DNA of 64,000 bases from Oscheius dolichura (taxonomy: Eukaryota > Nematoda > Chromadorea > Rhabditida > Rhabditidae). Numbering within the stretch: the stretch's first letter is position 1; every line of letters begins with the position of its first letter. The position numbers and the translations under genes were made by a program. Shown here in pieces: positions 1 to 10,835 of this stretch. The notes beneath the pieces were generated by a model. It was not told the origin of the DNA. It ran no database searches and saw only the letters and a list, made by a program, of their open reading frames with translations. The DNA lies in the NCBI GenBank assembly GCA_932521035.1, contig OW051493.1:3782001-3846000 (forward strand). The letters run 5' to 3'.

Positions 1-263
1 TGTATCTAGTGTAAAAAGTGCGGTGAAAAGGCTGTGAGAAATTATGTTAATCTGTGACAAATGAATTGTTAACTGTTGTTAGTCAAATCTCTTGGATCTC
101 TCTCCTACCCTTGAACATTGGCTGGGAGACCGACGGAATGGAACTGGGCACCTACTCTCTCGTTTCTTCCTCTTGCACCTGAACTTCCCCTATTATTCAA
201 GGTCTATTCTGGTAGAAATACTCTTGCAGTCCTCCCAAAAAATATAAAATAAGACTGGAAAGG

Positions 264-269
264 TTTATT
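264..269 (-). terminator. poly(A) signal of first SDR gene
   Basis: AATAAA on the minus strand lies 23 bases beyond the stop codon of the SDR gene that ends at 292. The 3' UTR is therefore very short, as for most genes in this window. Confidence 0.6.
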
Positions 270-291
270 TTGGACATATATGGACAAATGC

Positions 292-1255
292 TTATTGCGG
301 CTTCATGTGTTTGTAGAACTCCTCCGACGCCTGCATCATCGAGTTTTGCAAAACAGTTCCGCCATCTGCCGTTATACATTGCCCGACGATGAACCCAGAC
401 TTGGTTCTGTCCAGCAGGAAGGCGATAACCTCGGCGATCTCCCACGCCTGGCCGACTCGTCCCAAGGGAATATACTTGGGGTTTGAGTAGAACTCCTCCA
501 ATTGTTGTTGCTGTTCCTGGCTGATCCCTTGTTTTTGGAAAATAGATGTGGAAATCATCCCGGGATTTACGGCATTAACTCGAATTCCCTGTTTGATATA
601 TTCGACAGCCGTAGAACGGGTAAGCTGGTCCAGTCCGGCCTTGGCAATCGCATAGTACGGCATGGTCGTGGTCTAAAAGGGGCAGTTGGGGCAAATGACG
701 GGACCACTCACGCCCAATGGATAAGCAGCAATGCTGGAGACGTTGACGACTTCTCCTTTGGTCTTTGCCAGGTGGGGAGCGGCCAGTTTGGTTAAATTGA
801 GAACACTTAACGGAGAAAAATAAGCAAGGGAAAGCAACCCACGTTCTCAGGTTCAGATTGAGAGTGTAGTCGTATTTGTCGAGGTCCTGTTCGAATCCTC
901 TTTGTTTACAGTGCTCCGGGACTCCGCCAGCATTGTTCACTAGAATGTCAATCTTGCCAAACTTGGCCAGGGTCTCGTCGATGAGTTTTTTGTGAACGGC
1001 CTCGTCCGTCAAGTCGCCGAGGACCATGAGTATGTCCTTCCTCGCTGGTCCTGCACGGACAACAAGCTCCGATGTTTCCTTAAAAGATTCAGGATATAAA
1101 CAAAAAGAATAATGATTTACCAAAAGAGCATCCTCGCTCCTGCCATGGATGGTCAAAAGGGCTCCTTCCTCGGCCAGGAGGACAGCAGTAGCGCGGCCGA
1201 TGCCATTACTGGAACCGGTGACGATGGCGACTTTTCCAGTGAAGCGGCGGGCCAT
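292..1255 (-). CDS. short-chain dehydrogenase/reductase (classical SDR, FabG-like)
   Basis: NAD(P)H-dependent oxidoreductase of the classical SDR family; the substrate cannot be told from sequence. Four exons are separated by introns at 1079-1120, 806-842 and 673-711 (42, 37 and 39 bases). All key motifs are present in order: the cofactor glycine motif TGSSNGIG near residue 12, NNAG, the catalytic serine in NVSSIAAYPLG, YAIAK (Tyr-x3-Lys), the NPG loop, and the C-terminal GQCITADGG that closes the fold. Length is about 281 residues, normal for the family. ATG 1255 is chosen because the next gene upstream starts at the equivalent residue; an in-frame ATG at 1282 would add nine residues. The first intron is a multiple of three and has no stop, so the unspliced frame also stays open. 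The nearest relatives are probably the many nematode SDRs of this type. Confidence 0.9.
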
Positions 1256-1395
1256 TGCAATGAAGGCAATCTGCCGAGCCACGGCGTTTATATAAGCCGG
1301 TTAGGCCGGGGGAAGATTGGCAGAGTAGAGAGCACGGAGTTGGAGGAGAGACAGACAAGGCCCAGGTGATAGGGCTACAAAAGTTGTGTTTGACA

Positions 1396-2299
1396 TCAGA
1401 GATGAGAGGAAACGGCCAGATAGGCAGTCAGCTCGGCTACCAGCTCCCAAGCCTGGTCGACTCTTCCCAACGGGATGAACTGTGGTCCGGATAAATGTTT
1501 TTCCATTTGGTTTTGCGCCTCCTCGTTGACTCCTTGCTTGGCAACAAACTTGGTGTGGACAGCGCCCGGGTTGACGCCATTCACTCGGACGCCGTCTTTG
1601 ATGAAAGTGCCGGCCATTTGACGGGTCAGCTGGTCGAGGGCAGCCTTCGCTACGGAATAATATGGGTATGCAATGGCCTATAAAAACCGTCAACAATGAA
1701 ATGGGGGAGAGATACCGCAATTGGCTTTCCAGCGATGCTAGAAACGTTGACAACATTTCCCTTCTGTTTGGAGAGGAGGGGAAGAGCCAGCTTCGTCAGG
1801 TTGAGGATTCTAAACCTCTACTCTTTAATTATTTTTGAAGGCCCCACGATTTGACATTGAGATTGATGGTATAGTCGAAATGGTCGGAGGTCTGGTTAAA
1901 TCCAACCACCCCGGTGTTATCGGGGCACAGGCCGCCGGCGTTGTTTACCTGAGGAAAAGTTGAGCAAACGACAGAACACACGCCCTACCAAAATGTCAAT
2001 TTTTCCGAATTTCTTTGTCATCTCGTCCACGAGCTTCTTCTGGACGTCGTCCTTGGTAATATCACCGAGGACCTTCACAATTTTGTCGGGACTGCCCCCG
2101 GCGGCAACGATTTCGTCGAAAGTTTCCTAAAGGGAAGGATTCAGTAAAAAAGGGAGGGAAAATGCACCTGGAGAGCAGCTTCTCTCCTACCGTGGATGGT
2201 CAACAGAGCTCCTTCCTTGGCGAAGAGGACAGCCGTCGCCCGGCCGATTCCATTACTGGAGCCGGTGATGATGGCAACCTTTCCAGTGAAGCGAGGCAT
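1396..2299 (-). CDS. short-chain dehydrogenase/reductase, tandem paralogue with truncated C-terminus
   Basis: Tandem duplicate of the SDR at 292-1255. It starts at ATG 2299 with MPRFTGKVAI, then TGSSNGIG, NNAG, NVSSIAGKPI, Y-Y-S-V-A-K (catalytic Tyr/Lys) and NPGAV. Exons are broken by introns of about 40 bases near 1680-1715, 1815-1850, 1950-1990 and 2130-2190. The reading frame ends at 1396 with AYLAVSSHL. The last approximately 30 residues of the family, including the I-x-G-Q-x5-DGG segment, are missing. A GTTTCC...TTTTGTAG intron of 39 bases could extend the frame to a stop at 1288-1290, but that tail does not resemble an SDR C-terminus either. The cofactor and active-site parts look intact, so it is either a shortened functional enzyme or a young pseudogene. 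Confidence 0.75.
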
Positions 2300-2557
2300 C
2301 AGTCGAGGGTGTCCCTCTGCCCTTCCAGACCCTCTTCATACTCTCCTGTTGTCAGCAGGAAACATGCAACCGGAGAGCACGAAAAACACGCAACGCACAC
2401 GCCGTCAGCAAAGATCATCCCGCCGTGACCAACATGTTCTTGGCTTTTTGAACACCCGGGCCGCTGCTTTACCCGTCGGCTTTGGTTATTTCGGGTTAGA
2501 AAACGAATAAGATGGCTATAGTAGTCAATTGTCTACCATTTTTCTTCTCCGGCGGTC
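2300..2557. other. divergent intergenic region
   Basis: Shared upstream region of the leftward SDR gene and the rightward CDK5RAP3 gene. No coding signal seen. A TCTCTCTCCACAG acceptor just inside the downstream gene (ending at about 2571) may be an alternative trans- or cis-splice site. Confidence 0.4.
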
Positions 2558-4845
2558 ATGTTCTCTCTCCACAGAGAAGCCGTCCCGTCGTCTCTTCCAC
2601 TTGACATCCAACTGACATCTGTTGCTGGTAATTTTTCTCTTTTCGTAGAATAGGCTTCTATTCAGACTGGCTCCGTGCTCGGGGACACATAAAAGTCGGC
2701 TGGTTTCTGACCGTGAAGCAGGTCAGAAAGGAGATTACCAAGGCTCTTCAGGTACCAATTTATTTACCTAGCTGTGTCGCGTTTTGATTGAAAACCCCAT
2801 TCCTGCACCCGGCGCAGTAATTTTTAGCGCGACTTGCCAGATTTATCATCCCCTCGCCCGGGTAAATTGTGCCCGAACACAAAGCACAGTGAAAATAGAA
2901 AGTACAAGGTCGTCGAGTGGAAGTTGTTTACGAAGTGTAGAGTTTGAACTTTCAGGATATGCCAGAGAATGACGAGATCAAGGAACTCCTCTCCCATACT
3001 CGTTAGTTGAAGCGTCGACGGAAATCATTCTTCCCATTTTAGAGATCACCTTCTACCAGAGCGTGGAGATCATCGACATTTTGAAGAAGACCGAAGCCGA
3101 CACGAAGCACTTCCTGGGGTATTACTCTTCTCAACGGATGAAAGACTGGAAGGTTCGCCAGTTTATTCAACCTTTGGCTAACACGAATTCAGGAAATTGC
3201 CCAACTGTATCGGGCGGATAATCTCTACCTGGCGGACGCGGCGTTTGTCCTGAGCAACCTGGTCAAGTATGAGCTGCCCTCGATTAGGAAGGATCTCCTC
3301 ACGATGGAGAGAAAGATTGCCGACCAGAAGAAGAAGGTTGAGAAAAACGAGAAATTGGCAGTGAAACAGGAAGAACTCTACAAGAGCCAACTCCAGAAGA
3401 GAGCACTCCAAGTACTTCTTTATTTCTAGGACTAGAAGTGCCCAGTTTTATTGTGAAGGATTCGTGTTGGCGGAGGCTCCGCGTTGGGGTCTACTCCGTT
3501 CCATTGGTTTTGGTCAGAATTACAGAACTTTACAAAAGAAAGGCTTGGCCATTCTGGCCGCCGGCTGACCGAACCCGGCTGGCTATGGAAAAAGGGCTTA
3601 ACTTTGGTAAAGTGCTGTCGATTCGTCACTGTTACGCGTCAGAGCTTAGCAAAAAATAAACCGCCAATACGCCAAGAAGCGCCATCGAATGACACTACTC
3701 TCGTCACGCTAGCTCAAAAAAAAGCGGAATAAAATGAAATATAAAAGCTCGCTTCCTCCTCACTGCCTCACTTTCAAAAAAAACTAAAAGTGCAGTTGGA
3801 GCAAAAATTATCGGTTCGAATGAGCCTACTCTCAACTCTCCAACTCAAAAAAAGTTGCGGGTAACATAACGCCTTTTATTATAAAAAGGTGAAAAGCCAC
3901 TTTAGGGCAAGAATATCGAACTGGAACTGTTGTTGAACACAAATTCTTTGGCGAAGACGTTGGATTCGTTGGACGAGCTCATTTTGAAGCTCTCTCCGGC
4001 GGTGGACTACTACACGAAGTTGAAGGGGACAAGCGGGGGAGATCCGGCCGTCCCCCTGATGAGGATGTACTTCTCCAAGGGCAAGGCGGCCACGGCCTTC
4101 GAGTGGATCTACGGCTATCCTCCGGACGAGGTGAAGAAGTTCAACTTGGAAGACGCTCTTGGACAGTTGACTGCCAAGAGCGAGCCGTCGGAAGAGGAGA
4201 TCGACTTCGGCTTTGACTACGTCGACATCAGTGTGGAGGAGATCCAAGTCCTCGAAGAGGAGCGCCCCTTCTCGAAGAAACGACCGACGGTGATGGAGTC
4301 GCTGCCGCTGTTGGAGAACACGACGACCCGCGACGAGCTGAAGAAGGAGATTGAGGAACTGCGCTACTTTTTGACGGCGGTGGAGGACGACAGGGAGAGG
4401 GAACACCCAGCCAGCATGCTCCTCTCGGGCTATTTCCCAATCGACGTCGAGATTTTGGACGTCTTCAAATGGAACGCAATTGCCCGTCAGATTTTGGACG
4501 TTTTTGCCAATCCTCAAACCGTGGAACAATTTGAGATACGCTACCGTCCCGAGTAGGTTGCCTCTCTTTCATGGATGATACAAAGAATTCAGATGTCTGG
4601 ATGAGATAGTCAAAGAAGTCGAAGCTCCCAAGAAAAAGGCCGACTTCCACAGGGAATGCGTCAAATTGGCCACGGTGGAACTCGACTCGTTGAAGGATTC
4701 CTACGCCGCCTTGGCCAACACCTTCAAGGAAGTCAAAAAGGAGACGGAGAAGCTCGAGGGCCGTCTGTGCAAGGACCTGGCCAAGTTTACCAACGGCCGC
4801 CCCGTCCATCTTCTCGGAGGAGTCAAGTCCGTCCCGTCCCTCTGA
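2558..4845 (+). CDS. cdk5rap3: CDK5RAP3 / LZAP homologue
   Basis: Homologue of CDK5 regulatory subunit-associated protein 3, a cytosolic and ER-surface factor that partners the UFL1/DDRGK1 UFM1-ligase complex in animals. Recognition rests on LPLDIQLTSVADWL at the N-terminus (residue 13 on), DMPENDEIKELLS, YYSSQRMKDWK, PLMRMYFSKGK...FEWIYG in the middle and the C-terminal helical segment ending in GRPVHLLGGVKSVPSL. Introns: a 38-base intron after ...TSVA, then 2752-2955, 3002-3042, 3153-3192, 3412-3905 and 4553-4592. Two of these (204 and 494 bases) are far above the local norm. Phase matches at each junction restore conserved residues. ATG 2558 gives a 12-residue leader before the conserved region. 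The protein ends 32 bases before the convergent transporter stop codon. Confidence 0.92.
3412..3905 (+). other. oversized intron of cdk5rap3 (494 bases)
   Basis: The intron separates the coding ends ...QKRALQ and GKNIELEL. It carries several runs of seven to nine A preceded by TC (around 3712, 3774 and 3845) and an imperfect palindrome CCTTTTATTATAAAAAGG near 3873-3890. No convincing open frame or RNA gene is visible. It may hold a decayed small transposable element. Confidence 0.5.
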
Positions 4846-4868
4846 CCAAACAGTGCCTTTCTTTTTAT

Positions 4869-4877
4869 AATAAACTA
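4869..4877. terminator. convergent 3' ends: poly(A) signal abutting opposite stop codon
   Basis: AATAAA of cdk5rap3 occupies 4869-4874 and is immediately followed by the reverse-complement stop codon (4875-4877) of the SLC23 gene. The two stop codons are only 29 bases apart, so the two mRNAs must overlap at their 3' ends. Confidence 0.7.
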
Positions 4878-6791
4878 TATTTTATCTGCATACATCGAGG
4901 CGTTGATCGTGAGACTCGTTTTGTTGTATTCATGGATGTTTAGTACCGGTATGAAGGGAAGGGAACGGACGACGGGGATCCGTGAGGTTATTCTGGAAGA
5001 GAGATCCAAAAAGAAGAAGGAGGACTACCTTGTGAGCCACCGGGGAAAGGCATATCCACGGGTTTCCAGCTCCTCCTCCGATTTCTCGTTGACAGTGGTG
5101 TGGTGAAGGCCTCTTTGTTCCAGTGAAGCACCGGGAACGGTATTGTCCAAAATGACGGCAATGACTCCTCCCATGAGCATTTTTATACTGGCCAGCATGT
5201 TGATCATCTCGTCCAGCTGATCGTATCCCGTTTTTAGAGGGAACTTTTCAAAATGTAAGGGGAAAGCGATCCCGGCCATACTGGCAAATCCCATAATTGA
5301 GATGTTGCGAGAAATAGAGAGATCCACTAGCTAGACGATAATTTTTAAGAAATGGGAGAGGAAACGAACCTGGAGGTTGCTCAAGGAGACGCCGGCTATC
5401 ATCCCGATGACCACGATCATCATCCCTCCAATTATGGCCTCCGGAATGGTCGCTAGGAAAGCAGCCGCCTTTGTGATGATTCCAAGGATGGCGAGGAGAA
5501 TACCGGCACATTGCATCGGAGCCCTGCTGGCGACCTTCGTTATTTGAATGAGAGCGATGTTATTCGAGTAGGTGGTCAGCCCCAGGCCCACTCCCATACT
5601 GGCTCCCAACATACTAGCGACTCCTGAAATTCTCGTATTATCTGACCAAGAGATACTGACCCTCGACGGCGATGGCCCGGTTGACAGCGTCTTTTGGCGG
5701 TCGGACATGGTTACACACCCTCGCCAGGAGATCATAGGAGCCGAGATTCTCCACAATATCTACCAAGACAGCAGCTGCAAAGGCCAGCCCCAAACCGATA
5801 TTCAACCGGGGCAGTCCTATTTGGCCTGGGAGGAGATGAGAAGGAATTTTAATGAACAGCACCGGGATAAGGCAGAGCAAACCAGGGAGATTGTTCTACA
5901 GTGGATAAACTTTGGTTTCGGTCATATCGTATGGGAGAGTCGGCCGGTTCGAGTCCGAGTAACGTGACTACATAGCACACGATCCAACAGGTGACAATCG
6001 TCAGGGCGAGGGGATACTGTCCAAAGAGACAAAAATGACCAACGCCAGGGATCCAAATCGGGTAGTCTTCCAGATAAATGACCATAACTGCCACCATCAC
6101 TATAGCTCTGAGACTCGTCTAATCAAAAATACGGTATTCTTACAATATGGAGATCCAGTGGGTGCTCATCATTTCTTGCATTATGGGTATCAGGGAAATA
6201 CAGAGGAGTAACATTACCGGGACGATCGTTATGGGCCCGACCAGGCGGGAGAGGATGCCGGCCAGCCCGGTCACTCCAATCACAATAAAGAAGAGACACG
6301 CGAACATCAGGCTGCCGGCCACCTGAAGCAGGAAGTTTGGGAAAAAAGATTTGTACCTCTTGCAATCGACCGAGCCATTCCTCCTCCGGGACGTAGTCAT
6401 TCTCTCCAGCCTGACAGTTTACACTAGCGGTATATGCATAGAGAGGAGGGAGAAAAGCAGCAGCTGGGCCATGCATTATTGGCAACCTGCTATCATTGTT
6501 TTTGAACGGAAGCACAGTACCGTAGCCCTAGAGTGGTTTGAAGGAACGTCGCCACCCCTGTGGCTACAAAAACGGAAGCCATGAGATCCGCCTTCAGGGT
6601 GGCCGCCGCAGAGCCAGCACAGACAGCTTCGGCCATCAACTGGGGAGTCAGAATCAAGCCGGGAACACAGATTAGAGCTTGCTGAGATTGGAATGGTAAG
6701 ACAACCCAATAAGACAAATTACCTGGAGTCCATAGAAGAGGACACTCGTCCAGCTGGGAACCTCATTCACTTTACAGGTTAACTTCACCAT
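4875..6791 (-). CDS. SLC23 family nucleobase-ascorbate transporter
   Basis: Multi-pass plasma-membrane transporter of the NAT/SLC23 family (ascorbate or nucleobases, sodium-coupled in animals). Starts at ATG 6791 (MVKLTCKVNEVPSWTSVLFY), followed by LICVPGLILTPQLMAEAVCAG, FLQTTLG, RLPIMHGPAAAFLPPLYAY and GVGLGLTTYSNNIALIQITK. The end region reads MGFASMAGIAFPLHF, VIAVILDNTVPG and a cytosolic tail. The final exon (stop 4875-4877) is joined through a roughly 36-base intron after PRWLTR and gives VRSLPFIPVL, matching the family tail. About 8-10 exons have introns near 40 bases. The family signature around the substrate site is divergent: position one is Asn instead of Gln/Glu/Pro and the usual Gly is Ala. 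Substrate is therefore uncertain. Confidence 0.9.
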
Positions 6792-7169
6792 TTTGGAAGA
6801 ACAGAATGAGGAAGGGAATGAGATAGGTTACATGGACGAGTACTTAGGAAAAACATAGGCCCAACTAGGCGGTTTATCCTTTTTGTTCGCGTGAAAGCCG
6901 ATCAGTGGTCGTGACCAGGTCTGGACACGCAGGAATCGGCCCTCATCGGGGTGTCTAATTGGGACAATTTTTGAAGAACCGAAGCAAAAACAAAAGGGTA
7001 TCTTCCATAAAACAAAAGGACAGAAGGATCTGTCAGATTTGGGAATAAAAAATCGATGGATTCACCCCAGGTACTCGTAAGAGGGTTACCCCTTTTGCTC
7101 TTGTTTGGTGTCAGTTAGTCTTCTACAAAAACCCAGATCTTCTATAGTCTCAATTCCTTAATTTCAGCG
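6792..7169. other. intergenic region, no gene seen
   Basis: Divergent promoter region between the SLC23 gene and the first member of the four-TM array. It ends in an ATTTCAG acceptor at 7161-7167, directly upstream of ATG 7170. No open frame of note. Confidence 0.5.
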
Positions 7170-7846
7170 ATGGAGGACAACAATGAACAGGGCTAGCAGC
7201 CTCTGCTTGACGAAGTCCAATTTACTGTCTGAGAGCATAGACACTGAGTTTGTATGGGCACATCCCCCCTAGTCTCCATTTCAGGTGGCTGATACTCTTC
7301 TTTTCTTCGCGGACCTCCTCCTTTTCACTGTGGTTTTGCCCGTCTACAACATCGTCACTTATGTGACTGGTGAGCCTTCTTTCAATTACCTTTTGAGAAT
7401 ACTCAATATTTAGAAACAAGGTCATTCTGGGCTGTAGCGTATGTCGTGGTCATCGGGATTCTTGGACTATGTTTCTTTGGAAATGGCCTCTACGGTGCCA
7501 AGTGTCGGGGACGGTCGCTGACTCTTTCCATCTGGCTTTGCCACGTAAGAGCTCCTCCTCCTCTTATCTGTTCCTCTTCAGATCCATACAGCAGCGTTGG
7601 CCTTGATTTTCTTTATTCTCTTGTATGTCGAATTTAATAAATGACTGGCTGAATTTGCTGAAGAATTCGAGGATTGGAATGGTAAGTCTCCTCCCCTTCC
7701 CCCTTTTCAACACCAGGCTTCCAGCTTACCTAATTCTTTGTACTGTTATGGCCACGACACTACTGTTCTGCGCCATGCAGTTCGTATCCGCATGGGTTAT
7801 CCACCAACATAAGAAGTACCAACAGGCCAAGGACCTCTACTTCTGA
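7170..7846 (+). pseudogene. four-TM array member 1, probable pseudogene
   Basis: First of ten tandem paralogues. TM1 (ADLLLFTVVLPVYNIV), TM2 with the family motif as FFGNGLYG, TM3 (HTAALALIFFILL) and TM4 followed by ...SAWVIHQHKKYQQ are all recognisable and joined by about 35-44-base introns. Two in-frame stops interrupt it. One is TAG at 7194-7196, in the first exon read from the ATG that follows the ATTTCAG acceptor (MEDNNEQG-stop-QPLLDE). The other is TGA at 7642-7644, where the frame resumes LAEFAEEFEDW and a tryptophan codon is expected. Another first-exon reading from ATG 7183 (MNRASSLCLTK...) avoids the first stop but not the second. The C-terminus ends at 7846 (DLYF-stop), with AATAAA at 7910-7915. 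Sequencing error or stop readthrough are alternatives. Confidence 0.65.
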
Positions 7847-8256
7847 TCCTGTCCTTCTCCCTCCCTTCCGATCATCTCCTCTCCGATACTCAATTGTCTT
7901 CACGTGGTAATAAATCATTTTTTGGGATCCTTTCTCTGCTTCTCATCTTCCTCGCCCAAGAAAACATGGATTGATGGATATCGATCTTCTAGATGGTCCG
8001 AAGCTCTCCGGGTGGACCGATCACCCGGTGACCCCGTACTCCTCGCTTTACTTCTATCTTTCCCACCTTTGGATCTCATCCAAAAATGACGACGCATCGC
8101 TTTCGTCTCTCTGTTTTTTGGCTTTGCTTTGAAATATTCCATTCAGTATCCATCGATCCCTTTCCTCATCCAGTTCTCCCACCACACTTTCTAAACAAGT
8201 TTATCTATCTTTAGCCGTTTCACATTTTTTTCACATTCACATCCAATCTTTAAGAA
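7847..8256. other. intergenic spacer of the four-TM array
   Basis: Contains the 3' end of member 1 (CACGTGGTAATAAA, 7902-7915) and the promoter region of member 2. The same ACGTGGTAATAAA string recurs after member 2, a trace of tandem duplication. Confidence 0.5.
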
Positions 8257-8931
8257 ATGGCCGAAGTTGAACGCCAGCCACTCGAAGATGAACAGCAGAA
8301 TGCTCCTCGTCCGCGCGACCACGAGGTCATGGTTTGTTCCCCCTGTGCGTGCCAATGAAAACCTCGTACTCAGGGCCCCGTGCTTCTTGTTTTTCTCGTC
8401 GAACTCTTCTGTTTCGTCGGTTATACTGGTGGATTCTTCTTCGATCTCGTCACTGGGGAAGGTAATTCTCCCTTCCCTTTATTTCTACGATATTCCCAGA
8501 TCAATATGAAATTGCTTCTTCGATTTACCTCTTCGTCGTGTGCTCCGTCGGGCTAGTTCTTCTGACAAAGGGCCTGTTCGACGCCAATGGTGGATTCTCC
8601 CTGACACTGTGCATCTGGATACGTCACGTGAGATCTCCTTTCTTATTGTATTGATTTCTCGTTGTTTAGATCCAAACGTGCGTTGTCTTCACCATCTTCT
8701 TCATGGATATGTGTATCCGGTTCGATAGCTACAGGAAAGACATCAAGGTGGACTTCCCCAAATCAAATTGTAAGCTCTTTTTATTTTCCTTGTATTATTC
8801 TCCCTTTAGCTACCGCCGTGGCCGTCTTCTACATGGTCGGCTATCTTTTCGGCGGCGTCTTCCACCTCTTCTGCGCCAAGGCCCTCCATAATTTCACGAA
8901 ATACCAACAGGAAAAGAATCCTGAATTCTAA
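8257..8931 (+). CDS. four-TM array member 2
   Basis: Five exons; introns at 8332-8373 and 8462-8499, then two more of similar size. The cytosolic start MAEVERQPLEDEQQ is acidic. TM1 is VLLVFLVELFCFVGYTGGFFF, TM2 is YLFVVCSVGLVLLTKGLF, where the family GNGLFG motif has changed to TKGLFD. TM3 follows IRHIQTCVVFTIFF, and TM4 is VAVFYMVGYLFGGVFHLF. The tail ends NFTKYQQEKNPEF. Together with member 1 it is among the most divergent of the array. A TTTAAG acceptor precedes ATG 8257 by two bases. Function unknown; no enzyme motif. Confidence 0.8.
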
Positions 8932-9088
8932 TCTCTCTCCTGCTATCCTCCCTTTCCGGTGCTCTGTGATCTCTTTCTCAACGTGGTAATAAACAGTGCT
9001 CTCTTATAAATCCCTCCATATATTTGGCATATCCATACTTATTTCTTACTTTCCTATTGTTGTATACCTTTTAATTTCTCGTTTAGAA

Positions 9089-9772
9089 ATGGAGCGTAAC
9101 CCAGAAGGAGACATCGAGTACCAGTCCCTTGTGGACAACCCAAACGAGAGAGGATTCCAGGTTATTCTGACCGAGACCCAACTCCGGGTAAGTATTTTTG
9201 CCTTAAGCATAAGAACCGCCGTTAAGAACCTGGCCGTTGCCATCTTCTGTATTGAAGCCATAACAACCTTTGCCGTGGCCCTGAGCTTCGTCGGCTCCTT
9301 CTTCTACTTCGACGTTCCTTGTTAGTTCTCCGTTTTTTGGTTATTCTCCCGTTTTTAGATGTAATTGGCAACTTTGTTGGTCTCTGTGTTACTTTTATCG
9401 GTCTCTCTCTCATTGGAAACGGTCTCTTCGGGAAGAATCACCGGGGAAAAAGTCTCACGATCTATATGTGGGTGTGCCAGGTGGGTGTTCTCCGCTCGAA
9501 AGACGAGGTCTTCTCAGATACTCCCAGCCGTCCTCTACCTCATCTCCTTCATGGCCCTGTGTTTCCGTTTCGACTACTTCCTCGAATGGGCTTCTCAGGC
9601 CAGTTATCGTAAGTCCCTTCTCCTCTCCGTCCACTGTCGCTTCTTTTCAGCCCGGGCAATGGTAGTTACTCCGATCTTCTTCACCTTCCTCTGCTTCCTC
9701 TACCATGCCGGCGGGGGATGGGTCATCAACAAGTACCGCAACATCCAACAGGAGCACGACCCCGCCTTCTAG
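9089..9772 (+). CDS. four-TM array member 3
   Basis: Reading starts two bases after a CGTTTAG acceptor. The N-terminus MERNPEGDIEYQSL carries a Tyr-x-x-hydrophobic motif (YQSL) typical of endosome/lysosome sorting signals. First intron 9188-9226. TM1 LAVAIFCIEAITTFAVALSF; TM2 NFVGLCVTFIGLSLIGNGLFG; TM3 ILPAVLYLISFMALCF; TM4 VVTPIFFTFLCFLYHAGGGW; tail VINKYRNIQQEHDPAF. AATAAA at 9882-9887. Four hydrophobic segments with both ends predicted cytosolic. Not recognised as a named family, though the layout recalls LAPTM-type lysosomal proteins. Confidence 0.85.
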
Positions 9773-10198
9773 AGGACGACGACTCCGGTTGATCCGACTG
9801 TTCTGTATAATATTTGTGTGCCAGTGCCATCAAATCTCAAATTGTACATGTCGCCCGAGGACTTACTGGTCATTAATTCATAATAAACAATACATAAACA
9901 ATCGTCTCCCAAAGAACAACATCGACAATACCCTCTGACACAGTCCCCTCTTCCCCAATTTCCAAAAAAAAACAAGAAGAATTAGTATTCCTCCCCGTGT
10001 CCTCTTCTCATTCGGCCACCCGCCACATCCCCTTTATATGGGGATTGTTTTCCCTGTTAGCAACACAGTCGGTTCAATTGATTAACCCTTTTCCCAATAA
10101 CCTCCCTGCTTGTGCCCGGCCCTTTCCCGTCCCCCGTTGTCCTCGGCGACAGCTGTTCTTATCTCCCCTGGCCCTTGTTATTTTTCAAATATTTCAGG
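9773..10198. other. intergenic spacer of the four-TM array
   Basis: 3' UTR and poly(A) signal of member 3 (9882-9887), then about 300 bases without coding signal, ending in an ATATTTCAG acceptor at 10189-10197 just before the ATG of member 4. Confidence 0.5.
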
Positions 10199-10835
10199 AT
10201 GCAAAGGTTGGAGATCGAATCCGTGGAGTTTCCTCTCTTGGAAGAACAGCGTCCAACTCGGGACAAGTGGCATTTCCTACTGCAGAATTCGAGGAAGGCC
10301 ATGCGGATTCTGGTAAACATTCTGTTGATTATCGACGCCTTCTTTGTTCTCTATTACCTCCTGTTGATCACTCAAAAGGGTATGACAACATTGAACACTC
10401 GACCCTCTCCCTTTTAGTCGTCATCGGAAGGGTTCTCCTTGCCCTGGTCAGCCTGCTAGGAGGGATCTTCCTCGCCTATGGCTTGTATGGTCAGAAACGC
10501 AAAGGGCATATTCTCTATGTTTATGCTATTGTCTTCCACGTAGGTTTGCCCTACTCCAGAAGACAGATCCTTTAAGGTCCTTCCGGCTTTCTTCGTCCTC
10601 ATTTCATTCATAATATTCATTTTTAATCGAGAACAGAGCATAGCCGAATATAAGCAGCACTTTCCACATGTGAATGGTAAGTTCTTCCATTAATAGAGAT
10701 ATCCATATTCCAGCAACCATGTTCACCATCCAGTTGGTCTTGGAGGATGTCGTCGCCGTTGGTTACCACGTCGTCGCGGCATGGATCGTCCTCAAATACA
10801 AGAATTTCCAGAGGGAAGTGGATGAGAGCTTCTGA
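10199..10835 (+). CDS. four-TM array member 4
   Basis: ATG 10199 lies one base after ATATTTCAG, a good trans-splice acceptor. Instead of the YxxL/F/V motif the N-terminus has VEFPLLEEQRPT, an acidic dileucine-like signal. The intron that in the other members separates the tail from TM1 is absent; MRILVNILLIIDAFFVLYYL is continuous, an apparent intron loss. TM2 carries AYGLYGQKRKG in place of GNGLFG. TM3 LPAFFVLISFIIFIF; TM4 LVLEDVVAVGYHVVAAWIV; tail KYKNFQREVDESF. AATAAA follows near 10883. Confidence 0.85.

Noticed and set aside
292-1255. Bacterial FabG-like gene as contamination or horizontal transfer
   Set aside because: It has three spliceosomal introns of the local type and a tandem intron-bearing paralogue; the family is common in animals.
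2784-2972. 62-codon frame inside the cdk5rap3 intron
   Set aside because: Skipping it restores the conserved cdk5rap3 sequence (KALQ joined to DMPEND), so it is intronic.
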